Positions 1 through 9,669 are shown, counted from the first letter of the stretch. The stretch is DNA of 64,000 nt from Vibrio diazotrophicus (GCF_038452265.1 NZ_CP151843.1:1426001-1490000), one strand, 5' to 3'. The notes: a model not told the origin generated them from the sequence alone. Program-made: numbers and translations.

Positions 1-287
1 TTTCATTTTTACGCATGCCTCAAAGCCGCAAAGATACCTTGAGTCGCTTTGCTCAATACATGCAAGACCATTTTGATGGAGACGTTGAGCATTGGCTCAA
101 ATTAAAAGGCATCGGCCCATGGACAGTCAATTATGCACGTTTAAGAGGGTTATCAGACAGTAATTGTTTTCTGGATACTGATCTTGTGGTCAAGAAAGCG
201 CTCGCGGGATACCCGCAATTAAACAAACAGCAAGTAGCGCCTTGGGGAAGCTACGCAACTTTTCACTGTTGGAACCAAATAACATGA
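1..287 (+). CDS. AlkA-type DNA-3-methyladenine glycosylase, C-terminal fragment (5' end outside window)
   Basis: This reading frame is open from base 3 and enters from outside the window, so only about the last 95 residues are present. It shows a helix-hairpin-helix motif (LKGIGPWTVNYARLRG) followed by FLDTDLVVKKAL, where the Asp matches the catalytic Asp of HhH-GPD glycosylases, and the usual PWGSYA tail. The family removes alkylated bases such as 3-methyladenine. The stop codon overlaps the start of the next gene (ATGA), so the two repair genes are probably translationally coupled. Whether an Ada domain is fused at the missing N-terminus, as in some AlkA-like proteins, cannot be seen. Confidence 0.85.
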   Translation, partial: SFLRMPQSRKDTLSRFAQYMQDHFDGDVEHWLKLKGIGPWTVNYARLRGLSDSNCFLDTDLVVKKALAGYPQLNKQQVAPWGSYATFHCWNQIT

Positions 288-757
288 ACTACTACACCTA
301 CTATCAAAGCCCACATGGACAGATGACAATACAAGCCAATGATACAGGCTTGCTTGGCGCTTGGTTTGAAATACAGACCACACAACCGCAGGAGCTGGGG
401 GCGTACAGCGATGAACATGCTATTTTGAATCAAACTAAGATTCAGTTTGAGGAATATTTTTCAGGCCGTCGCACTCAGTTTGACTTACCACTGGCAGCAA
501 AAGGTACCGATTTTCAGCAGTCGGTTTGGCAAGCGCTATGTAAAATTCCTTACGGAGAGACTTGGAGCTACCAGCAACTTGCAGATGAAATCGGTAATCC
601 TAAAGCAGTGAGGGCAGTCGGTTTAGCTAATGGGAAAAACCCTATTTCAGTCATCGTTCCGTGCCATCGAGTAATTGGTAAGAACGGTAAACTAACTGGC
701 TATGCAGGTGGCGTTGAAACCAAAGAAAAACTGTTGCAGCTAGAACGATCCAAATAA
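284..757 (+). CDS. ogt: Methylated-DNA--protein-cysteine methyltransferase
   Basis: This 157-residue protein is a suicidal O6-methylguanine methyltransferase of the Ogt class. The acceptor-cysteine motif PCHRV is present with Cys127, preceded by the DNA-binding segment YQQLADEIGNPKAVRAVG. I start it at ATG 284 because this overlaps the upstream glycosylase stop as ATGA; an upstream TTG at 242 in the same frame would add 14 residues unlike the family. Direct reversal (ogt) and base excision (alkA-like) of alkylation damage are therefore encoded side by side. Confidence 0.93.
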   Translation: MNYYTYYQSPHGQMTIQANDTGLLGAWFEIQTTQPQELGAYSDEHAILNQTKIQFEEYFSGRRTQFDLPLAAKGTDFQQSVWQALCKIPYGETWSYQQLADEIGNPKAVRAVGLANGKNPISVIVPCHRVIGKNGKLTGYAGGVETKEKLLQLERSK

Positions 758-797
758 AAAAGTGTTCTAACTGCAACAGCGAAGCTCTTGCATTCGC

Positions 798-2258
798 TTA
801 TAAGAAAATATTAAACAGCGAATGGTTAAGCATGAGATGCAAAGTAATACTCGCGGCATAACCTAAGATGATGACAGGTGCCCATTTCAAATGACCAAAG
901 AAGGTATACTGACCATGGGCCGCCCCCATCAGAGCCACGCCAGCAGCTGAACCAATCGATAGCAGGCTACCACCGACACCGGCCGCCAGGGTCACTAACA
1001 ACCAGTTTCCAAGTGACATGTAAGGCTCCATCGAAAGTACCGCGAACATCACAGGGATGTTATCTATGATGGAAGAGAGAACGCCCACAGTAATATTGGC
1101 CCACATAGGGTCCCACTGGGTGTAAATCACTTCTGAAATCATAGTTAGATAGCCTAATAGACTCAGGCCGCCGACACACATGACGACTCCGTAGAAAAAC
1201 AATAGAGTGTCCCATTCTGCTTGTGAAATTCGTCTAAACACATCAAAAGGCACTACCGAACCAATGCGTTTGAGTGCTGCTTCGTCGTTGTTGGCGATTG
1301 CCTTAGCGGTTTTCTTCGCCAAAGATCCTGCCAGAGTTTTACGCAAGAAATAGCCGAAAAATTGCAGATAAGCTAAGCCCATCATCATCCCCATCACTGG
1401 TGGGAAATGGAATAGGCTATGGAAACTGACTGCTGTGGCAATGGTTAGAACGAACAACAGTATGATGCGTCTCGCTCCCCGTTTTAATTCAACATGTTCA
1501 TTGACGGTATCGGGTGTTTCTTTAGGGACGAAGAAAGACATGATTAACGCTGGAACCATGTAGTTGACGATTGAAGGCAGAAACAGATTTAAGAATTGAG
1601 AGAAACTCACGTGTCCTGCCTGCCACACCATTAATGTGGTGATATCGCCAAAAGGGCTGAATGCGCCGCCAGCGTTTGCAGCAACAACAATGTTAATACA
1701 GGCGATATTGACAAATTGGCGATGATTTCCTCCGACTTTCAAAACCACGGCGCACATCAGAAGCGCAGTGGTCAAGTTGTCGGCAATAGGGGAGATAAAA
1801 AAGGCCAGCAAGCCTGTTATCCAGAATAGTGTTCGATAGTTGAACCCTTTGCTAACCATCCACGCCTTTAACGCATCGAAAAGCCGACGTTCTTCCATTG
1901 CACTGATGTAAGTCATTGCGACCAAGAGGAACAACAACAGCTCTGCGTATTCCAAAAGATTGTATTCGAGTGCTTCACGAGCGATCTCCGTTGCCCCTTG
2001 TTGCTGATAGACATAGCCAATCATCGCCCAAATGACACCCGCGGCGAGCAATACAGGTTTAGATTTTCTGAGCTTCAAATACTCTTCAAGCGTTACGAGA
2101 ACATAAGCGAACACGAAGATAGTTACAGCCGCATAACCAAAATAGGAGTGGGTCAAATTCAAACCATGATTAGCCTCACCAGACGCCATGCTTGAGGCAG
2201 AGAATAAAAGGGTGAAAAGGGCAAATAGCCAATGGGGCAAGCAACGCATTCTTTTCAT
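798..2258 (-). CDS. nhaD: Na+/H+ antiporter NhaD
   Basis: A 486-residue polytopic membrane protein matching NhaD-type sodium/proton antiporters, which export Na+ (or Li+) in exchange for protons and are characteristic of marine and halotolerant gammaproteobacteria. It has a signal-peptide-like first helix and the conserved membrane motifs SPIADNLTTALLM and GGAFSPFGDITTLMVW carrying the acidic and hydroxyl residues expected in the ion path. I chose ATG 2258 because a GAGG sits 9 bases upstream; a GTG five codons earlier lacks a good ribosome site. It is convergent with ogt and appears monocistronic. Confidence 0.92.
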   Translation of the reverse strand: MKRMRCLPHWLFALFTLLFSASSMASGEANHGLNLTHSYFGYAAVTIFVFAYVLVTLEEYLKLRKSKPVLLAAGVIWAMIGYVYQQQGATEIAREALEYNLLEYAELLLFLLVAMTYISAMEERRLFDALKAWMVSKGFNYRTLFWITGLLAFFISPIADNLTTALLMCAVVLKVGGNHRQFVNIACINIVVAANAGGAFSPFGDITTLMVWQAGHVSFSQFLNLFLPSIVNYMVPALIMSFFVPKETPDTVNEHVELKRGARRIILLFVLTIATAVSFHSLFHFPPVMGMMMGLAYLQFFGYFLRKTLAGSLAKKTAKAIANNDEAALKRIGSVVPFDVFRRISQAEWDTLLFFYGVVMCVGGLSLLGYLTMISEVIYTQWDPMWANITVGVLSSIIDNIPVMFAVLSMEPYMSLGNWLLVTLAAGVGGSLLSIGSAAGVALMGAAHGQYTFFGHLKWAPVIILGYAASITLHLMLNHSLFNIFL

Positions 2259-2430
2259 TATGGATCCTCGCACTTTTTTACAGCGTTGTTGAAATGTTAT
2301 GCCTCAGTGTAGAAAGGATTGTATGGCTAGAATGTGAACTCAGTAGATTCTGCTTATAGATATGCTTAATTAATAACCGGAGTGTGAGCTTGGACAAATA
2401 TTGAAAGAATTCAGTGACGTGATAATGAAA

Positions 2431-2452
2431 CAGCCCATCGGTGGATGGGCTG
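2431..2452 (-). terminator. Hairpin downstream of the DASS transporter gene
   Basis: A perfect 9-bp inverted repeat, CAGCCCATC and GATGGGCTG with a 4-base loop, lies about 35 bases after the stop of the reverse-strand transporter gene. On the reverse strand it is followed by TTTCATT, a weak T-tract, so an intrinsic terminator is likely but not strong. Confidence 0.6.
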
Positions 2453-2486
2453 ATAAGCGTTGTCAGTTTAGCTCGTTAATCTGGGT

Positions 2487-3893
2487 TTACCACATGCCCA
2501 AAATTTTCCACCATGCGCCGCCCACAAAGAAGAAGATCGGGATAACGATGAGTGAGAACACGAAACCAATCTTCCACCAGTTTTGTAGTGAATGGTAACC
2601 AGCACCAAACAGAATAGGAGCAGGACCAGAAGAGTAGTGGGTTGTTGACATATAAAGGTTACTGAAAATACCCAGAACAATAGCCGCCAGCATTGGTGGA
2701 GCGCCTGCCGAAATGGCAATCGCAAGGAATGCAGAGTACATAGCGCTGATGTGTGCCATTGCACTCGCCATTAAATAGTGGCTGTAGTAGTAAACCAGCA
2801 GCAGAATCGCTATGGTGGCTACCCATCCGAAACCAGACAGTGAGCTGCTTACGTAATCGCCAAACCATTTGATAAAGCCAAGACTGTTAAGTTGCGCTGC
2901 CATCATTACCAACACTGCAAACCAAGTAATGGTATGCCACGCTTCTTTTTCACCAAGAACTGCATCCCAGGTGATGGTACGAGTGATCAGTAAGAATACT
3001 AGACCTAACAGTGCGGTTACGGTTGCGTGTAAACCTAAAGTCGGACCAAGAACCCAAAGAGTAACCATGCCTAGGAAAGTAATGCCGACCATCCATTCCG
3101 CACGACTCATTGCGCCCATGTCAGCAAGGTGCTGTTTTGCCAATGCACGCATTTCTGGTGTTTTCTTAAGCTCTGGTGGGAACACGTAGTACATCACCAG
3201 CGGAATCAAGAACAGACATAATGCACTAGGAACGATAGCCGCTAACGCCCATCCACCCCATGTAATTTCAACGCCTTGTTCCTTAGCAAAGTTTGCAGCG
3301 AGTGGGTTACCCGCCATAGACGTCAAGAACATTGCACAGGTAATCGCATTACATTGGAAGATACATTGAACAAGGAAAGCACCAATTTTGTTTTCTGTTC
3401 CTTTTTCAGGATCAGAGTCATAGGCAGATGCGACAGAGCGGAAAAGTGGAGAAATAATACCGCCACAACGTGCAGTGGTACTTGGTGTCGCTGGTGCGAA
3501 AAGAAGGTCCGTTAGGACTAAACCGTAAGCGAGGCCCAGCGAGTTATGGCCCAGTTTAGAGATAAACCAGTAACCGACACGGCGCCCAAAGCCTGTACTG
3601 ATGAAGCCACGTGAAATAAAGAACGCCGCCGCAATCATCCAAATAGTTGGGTTGGCGAAACCGCTAAGCGCGGTTTTAATCGGCAGCACACCTAAAACGG
3701 TACAAGCGACCAGTCCGATTAAAGCCATTGCACCTAAGGGCAGTGGTGCAAGTATTAGGCTAAGAACGGTTATGACGAAAATAACCATCATTTGCCATGC
3801 GTTGTCTGTTAAGCCATCTGGTACGGGAACGAACCATAAAATGACGCCGAGTAATGCTAGTAAAAGCAACCTTGAGTTAGCCGAAGAAATCAT
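2487..3893 (-). CDS. DASS-family (CitT-like) di/tricarboxylate transporter
   Basis: A 468-residue membrane protein of the divalent anion:Na+ symporter family, which moves citrate, succinate, tartrate or 2-oxoglutarate, often as an antiporter with succinate. The family hairpin motifs are visible as FAPATPSTTARCGG in the N-terminal half and SNLYMSTTHYSSGPAP in the C-terminal half, with about 12 hydrophobic segments. A strong TAGGAGGT precedes ATG 3893. It is divergent from a CitA/CitB-type two-component system starting at 4151, the usual arrangement for a carboxylate sensor and its target transporter. The substrate is inferred only at the class level. Confidence 0.85.
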   Translation of the reverse strand: MISSANSRLLLLALLGVILWFVPVPDGLTDNAWQMMVIFVITVLSLILAPLPLGAMALIGLVACTVLGVLPIKTALSGFANPTIWMIAAAFFISRGFISTGFGRRVGYWFISKLGHNSLGLAYGLVLTDLLFAPATPSTTARCGGIISPLFRSVASAYDSDPEKGTENKIGAFLVQCIFQCNAITCAMFLTSMAGNPLAANFAKEQGVEITWGGWALAAIVPSALCLFLIPLVMYYVFPPELKKTPEMRALAKQHLADMGAMSRAEWMVGITFLGMVTLWVLGPTLGLHATVTALLGLVFLLITRTITWDAVLGEKEAWHTITWFAVLVMMAAQLNSLGFIKWFGDYVSSSLSGFGWVATIAILLLVYYYSHYLMASAMAHISAMYSAFLAIAISAGAPPMLAAIVLGIFSNLYMSTTHYSSGPAPILFGAGYHSLQNWWKIGFVFSLIVIPIFFFVGGAWWKILGMW

Positions 3894-4150
3894 AATTACC
3901 TCCTAAGTTTTCGCTATGTTTATCGCTTCAACCGAGGCATTTACTGTGTAAAATCAATTTCTAGTCATTCGTTTTTTGGTTAACTTCCAGCCTGGGTGTT
4001 GGTTCTGGTTTGCTTTGTAAAATGTTTGAAATTAGATGTTTTAAATTCATAAAAATCATTAACTTCATTGCGGTGATATCGCTCGCGTTTCTTATTTCAG
4101 GCTAATGCGCACGTTAGGCATTTGTTTCAGCGTCTAAGTGGAAAAATACA

Positions 4151-5743
4151 ATGACAGTACGCTTTATCTCGGACACATTTACCAAGCATCTATTTTGGTT
4201 GCTAAGTGCAGCTTTGTTGCTCGTTGCAACTGGTTGGTGGATTTACAGCGCCTATCAACTGCAAGACGTGCTTACACGCCAAATTTCGTTGCGTGCGCAA
4301 GTTCAATCGCAGCAGTTGGCCAAAATGCCGAGTTTAATTGCAGCCGTTGAGCAAAACGATTATCAACAGTTCAGTTCGCTTATTGAGACGTTTGATTCGG
4401 TAAGTGATGCTGATTTCATTACGGTGAGCAATCATCAGGGGATTCGATTGGCTCACCCTGTATCTGAGCGTGTTGGCTTACCGGTTACGGGTGGTGATAT
4501 CGATGATGCGCTTTTGCTCGGCAAATCTTATCTTTCCTATGCTTCTGGTTCATTAGGGCCTTCTGTCCGCTATATTTCTCCCATTTTTAATGCTGACCAA
4601 CAGATCATCGGCATGATCAAGGTCGGCTATTTACTCAATACATTAGAGATGTGGAACAGCAAACGTCTGGCGGGATTATTGATGTTCGGTCTGTTTATTC
4701 TTGTGGTTTCTATTGGCTTAGCAAGCCGTTTCTCAACCTACGTAAAGCAGAATATGCAGCATATGGAGCCGTGGGAGCTAAAACAGACACTGGTGACGCA
4801 ACAAGGGGTATTACAAGCGACTCACGAAGGTTTGCTTGCCGTGAATAGTAATGGGCGAGTCTATGTCGCCAATGATTCTGCCAAGAAGCTGCTCGGTATT
4901 CATCGGAAAATGTTGACGACTAACATTGAGGACTGGGTAGATGACAGCGCTTTGTTTGCTTTATCTGGTGAAGACTTTCTCGATAAATTGGTGCGGATCA
5001 ATGGTCAAAACTGTGTTATGACCCGTGTAACCATCCCGATGTCTCGTAGTGGCGAACAAGGCGCGGTATTTAGTTTACGTGCGTCAGAAGAGTTGCAAGC
5101 ACTATCCGAGACCCTTAGCCAGGTTGGACAATATATCGAGAGTTTAAGAGTGACTCGCCATGAGTATCAGAACAAGCTTTCTATTCTAGCCGGACTATTA
5201 CAACTTGGTCAGTATGAGCAAGCGCTGAATGTGGTGCTAAACCAGTCGAGAGCGGATCAACAAGGGATTGATCAACTCAAGTCGTTTGATACTTTTCCTC
5301 AGCTTTCCGCCTTGTTGCTGGCAAAATTAATAAAAGCGAAAGAGCGCAAGATAGAGCTATTGTTGCCAAATGACGAACATTGGCAGCAGATGCCAGACAA
5401 ACTGACTCAGGATCAGCTTTGTTCCGTGGTGGGTAACTTGTTAGACAACAGCATGGACGCCGTGCAGGGACAAAACAACGGCAGAATCGAGTTGGAAATG
5501 TGGCAGTCGTCGTTTGAGTATGGTTTGTCTGTCACAAACAACGGCACTGAGATTACCCAACCTCTGGATGATCTAACCACATTAGGTTACACCACTAAAA
5601 CGGATTTAAAAGAACACGGAATCGGGCTTTATTTAACACAATCCATCATCGAAGCTGCCAACGGACATATGGAGTTGGACAGTGACGCGCAAGCCACATC
5701 ATTTACTTTGTATTTTCCCAAGAATAAGGAGGCCGAATGCTGA
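4151..5743 (+). CDS. CitA/DcuS-type sensor histidine kinase
   Basis: A 530-residue membrane sensor with TM1 (about 15-35), a periplasmic Cache-type domain, TM2 (about 175-193), a cytoplasmic PAS-like region and a kinase core. The H-box is RHEYQNKLSILAGLL with phosphoacceptor His337, the N-box is NLLDNSMDAV and the G-box is HGIGLYL. This layout is that of CitA/DpiB/DcuS kinases, which bind di- and tricarboxylates directly in the periplasm. It overlaps the response-regulator gene by 7 bases and is divergent from a carboxylate transporter, so it probably controls that transporter. Confidence 0.88.
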   Translation: MTVRFISDTFTKHLFWLLSAALLLVATGWWIYSAYQLQDVLTRQISLRAQVQSQQLAKMPSLIAAVEQNDYQQFSSLIETFDSVSDADFITVSNHQGIRLAHPVSERVGLPVTGGDIDDALLLGKSYLSYASGSLGPSVRYISPIFNADQQIIGMIKVGYLLNTLEMWNSKRLAGLLMFGLFILVVSIGLASRFSTYVKQNMQHMEPWELKQTLVTQQGVLQATHEGLLAVNSNGRVYVANDSAKKLLGIHRKMLTTNIEDWVDDSALFALSGEDFLDKLVRINGQNCVMTRVTIPMSRSGEQGAVFSLRASEELQALSETLSQVGQYIESLRVTRHEYQNKLSILAGLLQLGQYEQALNVVLNQSRADQQGIDQLKSFDTFPQLSALLLAKLIKAKERKIELLLPNDEHWQQMPDKLTQDQLCSVVGNLLDNSMDAVQGQNNGRIELEMWQSSFEYGLSVTNNGTEITQPLDDLTTLGYTTKTDLKEHGIGLYLTQSIIEAANGHMELDSDAQATSFTLYFPKNKEAEC

Positions 5744-6414
5744 AAGTCATGATCGTTGAAGATGACAGTGAGATCGCAGCATTACATGCGCATTTTATTG
5801 CTAAAGAGCCTTCACTGAAACTCGTTGGGATTGCCGTTTCATTTGGTATGGCAAGGGAGATGATGGAAATAGCCAAGCCAGATTTGGTCATCGTTGACAA
5901 CTATCTGCCTGACGGACGAGGTGTCGATTTGGTTTATGAGTGGCTCAAGCTGGATCACAAACCAGAGTGTATTTTGATTACCGCAGCCAATGATGCTCAA
6001 ACGGTCAACTTAGCGCATCGCTATGGAGCGTTCGACTACTTAGTCAAACCAGTCGATTACCAGCGTCTATCTCTGAGCCTGAACAAATTTATTCAGGTGC
6101 GCCAGCATTTATCTCAAGCCAATAAATTGCACCAGAGTGAGTTGGATAGCTTGTTTTATCAAGCGCCAGCTACTCCTGAAGTAAACAACAGCACGGACGA
6201 GTTTACTCTGAAGCAGGTTGTCGCTCAGTTTGCTCATGCTCATGTGGAACAAACCGCCAGCAGTGTTGCGGAAATGATGAACATCAGTAAAAGTACTGCC
6301 CGACGCTATCTTGATAAAGCGGTTGATCGTGGTGAACTGACGGCATTTTTAGAACATGGCAAAGTGGGCAGACCGACACGGGTCTATTGCCGACCTATTG
6401 GAATAAAGAAGTAA
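5737..6414 (+). CDS. CitB/DcuR-type response regulator
   Basis: A 225-residue response regulator. The receiver domain has the acidic pair at residues 9-10, phosphoacceptor Asp54 in DLVIVDNYLPDG and the conserved Lys in YLVKPVDY. The C-terminal part (about 155-225) carries a helix-turn-helix (SSVAEMMNISKSTARRYLDK) followed by a winged segment, as in CitB, DpiA and DcuR. Its start overlaps the kinase gene end, so the pair is translationally coupled. It is the likely activator of the divergent DASS transporter; the gltP-like symporter downstream is a second possible target. Confidence 0.88.
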   Translation: MLKVMIVEDDSEIAALHAHFIAKEPSLKLVGIAVSFGMAREMMEIAKPDLVIVDNYLPDGRGVDLVYEWLKLDHKPECILITAANDAQTVNLAHRYGAFDYLVKPVDYQRLSLSLNKFIQVRQHLSQANKLHQSELDSLFYQAPATPEVNNSTDEFTLKQVVAQFAHAHVEQTASSVAEMMNISKSTARRYLDKAVDRGELTAFLEHGKVGRPTRVYCRPIGIKK

Positions 6415-6452
6415 TCAGATTCAAAAAGTAATCAACATAAGAGTAACCAACA

Positions 6453-6489
6453 AAAAAGCCCCAAGTGCGAGAGCAACTTGGGGCTTTTT
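6453..6489. terminator. Bidirectional rho-independent terminator
   Basis: A perfect 14-bp stem (AAAAAGCCCCAAGT and its complement) around a 9-base loop, with T-runs on both strands. It sits between the convergent response-regulator gene and the symporter gene and can serve both. Confidence 0.93.
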
Positions 6490-6503
6490 AGATTCACATC
6501 AGC

Positions 6504-7799
6504 TTATCTATGAAGATGAACTTCTTCTTCTTTTTCGCCTGCGTGTGGGTCGTTAAATCTTGCTACGTCTAGTGCGTTTTCAGATTTCGCTACGATACAG
6601 CTAACACAACAGTCGCCAGTGATGTTTACCGCAGTACGGATCATATCCAGCAGACGGTCAACACCCATTATTAGAGCAATTCCTTCCAGTGGTAGGCCAA
6701 CTTGGTTCAGAACCATTGCCAGCATAACCAGACCAACACCCGGAACACCCGCTGTACCGATAGAAGCCAACGTTGCCGTCAGGATAACGGTTAGGTAATC
6801 ACCCATAGTCAGATCGATGTTGAACGCTTGAGCGATAAACGCTGTCGCGACACCTTGCATGATTGCCGTACCGTCCATGTTGACCGTTGCACCAAGCGGA
6901 ATCGTGAAAGATGCCACCTTGTTATCAACACCGAGTCGGTATTTTGCTGTTTCCATCGTCACTGGAATGGTTGCGTTAGATGATGCCGTCGAGAAGGCAA
7001 ACATCACTGCGTCTTCCATTTTCTTCAGGAAAGTAATTGGGCTTAAACCTGAGAAGCTTTTTAGCATCACACTGTAGGTGACTAGCCCGTGGATTAGTAA
7101 CGCTGCTGACAGTACGAGGAAGTACTCAGCAAGGTTCAAAATGGCACCTAACCCAAGACCAGTAAACAGTTTAGCCATCAGGAAGAACACACCGTAAGGG
7201 GCTATGTTCATCAGTAAAGCGACCAGTTTCATGATCACTTCGTTCAGATCATTGAACATCGCAGCCACTCGTTCACCAGCTTCGCCGGCGGCGCTGATTG
7301 CAATACCAAATAACACTGCAAATACGATGATTTGGAGGGTTTTGCCTTCAGCCATCGAGCTAATTGGGTTGGTCGGGAACATATCAATGATCACTTTACC
7401 CAATGATGGCGCTTCAGTTGCTGCAAAGGTGCTTGCAGCAGTTAGGTCAGCACCTGCACCTGGCTGGAATACTGTGCCCATAAATAGAGCAAGGGTAATC
7501 GCAACTGCGGTGGTAATGATGTAAAACGCGAGCGTTTTACCACCCATACGGCCAAGTGTGGTGATGTCTTTTAAAGAGCTTGTGCCACAGACTAGTGATA
7601 CGAACACTAGTGGAACTACAAGCATTTTTAAGCTGGCGATAAAGATTTTTCCACCAACTTCGAACAGTCCGTTGACGATGTATGCGTCGACGAATGTATT
7701 GCCTTCAAACAAGGCTCGAATAATGAATCCAGTTAAAATACCAGCAACCATACCGATGATAACTCGGCTGGTTAAGGATAACGGCTTCTTGGTATCCAT
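6504..7799 (-). CDS. Dicarboxylate/amino-acid:cation symporter (GltP/DctA family)
   Basis: A 431-residue transporter of the DAACS (SLC1-like) family that imports glutamate, aspartate or C4-dicarboxylates with Na+ or H+. The serine-rich hairpin appears as TASSNATIPV and the substrate/cation site as GATVNMDGTAI, with GTAGVPG in the second hairpin. ATG 7799 is chosen because AAGGAG lies 8 bases upstream; a GTG three codons earlier abuts that site. A CRP-like palindrome lies about 110 bases upstream, suggesting catabolite control. GltP and DctA subtypes cannot be separated by eye. Confidence 0.9.
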   Translation of the reverse strand: MDTKKPLSLTSRVIIGMVAGILTGFIIRALFEGNTFVDAYIVNGLFEVGGKIFIASLKMLVVPLVFVSLVCGTSSLKDITTLGRMGGKTLAFYIITTAVAITLALFMGTVFQPGAGADLTAASTFAATEAPSLGKVIIDMFPTNPISSMAEGKTLQIIVFAVLFGIAISAAGEAGERVAAMFNDLNEVIMKLVALLMNIAPYGVFFLMAKLFTGLGLGAILNLAEYFLVLSAALLIHGLVTYSVMLKSFSGLSPITFLKKMEDAVMFAFSTASSNATIPVTMETAKYRLGVDNKVASFTIPLGATVNMDGTAIMQGVATAFIAQAFNIDLTMGDYLTVILTATLASIGTAGVPGVGLVMLAMVLNQVGLPLEGIALIMGVDRLLDMIRTAVNITGDCCVSCIVAKSENALDVARFNDPHAGEKEEEVHLHR

Positions 7800-7908
7800 T
7801 GAGAACACTCCTTATAGTTATGCACTTCGACATTCATTTCGAAGAGGGCGGCAGGGTATCAGCCGAAACGTGAAATCAAAAATCAAAAAGGGGTGTGAAA
7901 TTTGCGAG

Positions 7909-7924
7909 TGTGATTACGATCACT
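7909..7924 (-). promoter_or_regulatory. CRP-like binding site upstream of the DAACS symporter
   Basis: TGTGATTACGATCACT matches the CRP consensus TGTGA-N6-TCACA at 9 of 10 arm positions. It is centred about 117 bases upstream of the symporter start codon in the 381-base gene-free stretch 7809-8189; the rest of that stretch is AT-rich with no gene seen. Confidence 0.7.
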
Positions 7925-8154
7925 GTGTGAGTGGTTGAAATTACCAAAAATTAACATTTATTTAGAGTTTTGAAACAATATTGATTGTTTTTTAAGCATA
8001 AAATGCAGATTTTGTGAAATATATGCAATATGTTGTGTTGTATCTGGTTATTAAATTGATGCTTAGCTAGCGTTGTTAGCGGCTTAACGGAGTACAAGAT
8101 CCAAGGTAACTGCTTGAGTAAAATTCAATTTTTAGGATCTGAGCAGGTAAAGAG

Positions 8155-8178
8155 TCAAGCGAACCGAAGCCCGCTTGA
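8155..8178 (-). terminator. Weak hairpin after the peptidase gene
   Basis: A 7-bp inverted repeat (TCAAGCG and CGCTTGA, 10-base loop) begins just after the stop of the reverse-strand hydrolase gene. It is followed on that strand by only a CTCTTT tract, so terminator function is tentative. Confidence 0.35.
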
Positions 8179-8189
8179 CGTCATAGAGA

Positions 8190-9503
8190 CTAAAGAAGCG
8201 GTAGGTTAAGATTGGCAGCAGTTTGTTCACCCATTTTTATTAGCGTATCCAATATGTGTTCACCATCCGCACGCAGACCATTGTGTTCATATTGATTGGT
8301 GATCCACGCTTTGCTGTTTGGAATGTGCTTGAGTGTTTCGCGGCTAATATCCATCTCAACAAACATATCATCGGCATACACAGCGCAGCTCACTGGCACT
8401 GAGTTGTTTGCAAGAACTTCCGCATCATAAAGGTTCACCCAGTCTTCTTTTTCTGCCAATAGTTGAGCGGCTTCTTTCAGTGGCTTCAAGTTGGTGTAGC
8501 TGTCAAACATCCAAGGGAAAACCATTTCGCCAGTAAAGAGGAAAGGTTGTCCAGTTTGATAATTGAACTGAGAGAACTCTTGTCTGACTCGATGCGCAGA
8601 CCAAAGAGAGGCAAATCCCTGACAGTAAATAGACTCATGCAAAATCGCATAAATAGGGTTGGTCTGGAAATTCTGCTCTATCATCATTGCTTGCAGAAAT
8701 TCGTAACGTAGCGTCTCTTCGCCTTCAACCGTGATAAAGGCATTTTCCAATGTAAAGTAGGTAGGAATGAAGCTATCACTAACACCAAAGTTAATGCCGA
8801 TTTGCTGGAACTGCTCAACGGTAAAACGCTGACCTGTGGGTAGCATAACTTCATGGGTTAACAAGTGATCGGCAATACGTTGGCATAGCTCTTGTGCTCT
8901 AGGAAATTGAGCAAAGAATGCTGCGTTTTTGTCCTGAGTACGCTGATAAGTTGCGCGATAAACATCGTCCGCATGGCGAGAAATCGAAGGCACACCACCA
9001 GTGATGTATGAGCGCAGTAAACTTTCTGGAAAAAGCGACAGATAAGTTAACGAACAGAAACCACCAAAGCTTTGACCTAATATCGCCCACTTATCCTCGT
9101 TCCACTGCTTACGAATAAATTCTGCATCGCGGACAATATTATCTGCTCTGAAATGGCTGAGATATTGTGCTTGCTGTTCAGCCGTCATACCTGCCAGTGT
9201 CTGATGGTTAATGACACTGCTGTTTCCTGTGCCGCGTTGATCCAGAAGAAGAATGCGAAATTGCTGTAACGCACGTTTCATCCAACCGCTGGTGGCTGTT
9301 GCTCTCGGAGAGGGAAAGCTTGGGCCACCCTGAAAATAAACAAGCCACGGCTTGTGTTGATCATCACCGCGAGCGGATGTCACTGAGCGAGCAAACACTT
9401 CAATGGTTTGTTGGTCAGGATGCTGGTAATCAAGCGGAACAGAGAATGTATGCGGAGTGTAGAGAACTCCGTTATCGATAAAGCTATGAGCGTGTAGATA
9501 CAT
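8190..9503 (-). CDS. S33-family prolyl aminopeptidase-like alpha/beta hydrolase
   Basis: A protein of about 437 residues with an alpha/beta-hydrolase core. The oxyanion region reads VYFQGGPSFPSPR, LLLDQRGTGNSS follows, and the nucleophile elbow is GQSFGG with the catalytic Ser; NQYEHNGLR near the C-terminus supplies a candidate catalytic His. This resembles the larger prolyl iminopeptidases (Aeromonas type), which release N-terminal proline from peptides in the cytoplasm. I start at ATG 9503; a GTG at 9548 would add 15 residues without resemblance to the family. It stands alone, with no visible operon partner. Confidence 0.82.
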   Translation of the reverse strand: MYLHAHSFIDNGVLYTPHTFSVPLDYQHPDQQTIEVFARSVTSARGDDQHKPWLVYFQGGPSFPSPRATATSGWMKRALQQFRILLLDQRGTGNSSVINHQTLAGMTAEQQAQYLSHFRADNIVRDAEFIRKQWNEDKWAILGQSFGGFCSLTYLSLFPESLLRSYITGGVPSISRHADDVYRATYQRTQDKNAAFFAQFPRAQELCQRIADHLLTHEVMLPTGQRFTVEQFQQIGINFGVSDSFIPTYFTLENAFITVEGEETLRYEFLQAMMIEQNFQTNPIYAILHESIYCQGFASLWSAHRVRQEFSQFNYQTGQPFLFTGEMVFPWMFDSYTNLKPLKEAAQLLAEKEDWVNLYDAEVLANNSVPVSCAVYADDMFVEMDISRETLKHIPNSKAWITNQYEHNGLRADGEHILDTLIKMGEQTAANLNLPLL

Positions 9504-9628
9504 GGCTGATGATTTATCCTTTGGATTTGTTTTTGCGCACCTTAGCACAACTCCATCATCGGCATAACCGCTCTCAGATACAATTCGTATCTATTAATGA
9601 ATATTGTTCAATCAGCATCAGCCTATAA

Positions 9629-9669
9629 AATAGCGCCAACAGGCGGCTGCCTATATTAGCGGCGCTATT
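9629..9669 (-). terminator. Hairpin terminator of the marR-hlyD-DUF2955 unit
   Basis: A 9-bp inverted repeat (AATAGCGCC and GGCGCTATT) encloses a second short stem (AGGC and GCCT). It lies about 30 bases past the stop of the DUF2955 gene on the reverse strand and ends in TTTTA, giving a plausible intrinsic terminator. Confidence 0.55.

Noticed and set aside
2869..3189. Open frame of 106 codons opposite the DASS transporter gene
   Set aside because: It is antisense to a well-supported membrane protein and its translation has no recognisable domain.
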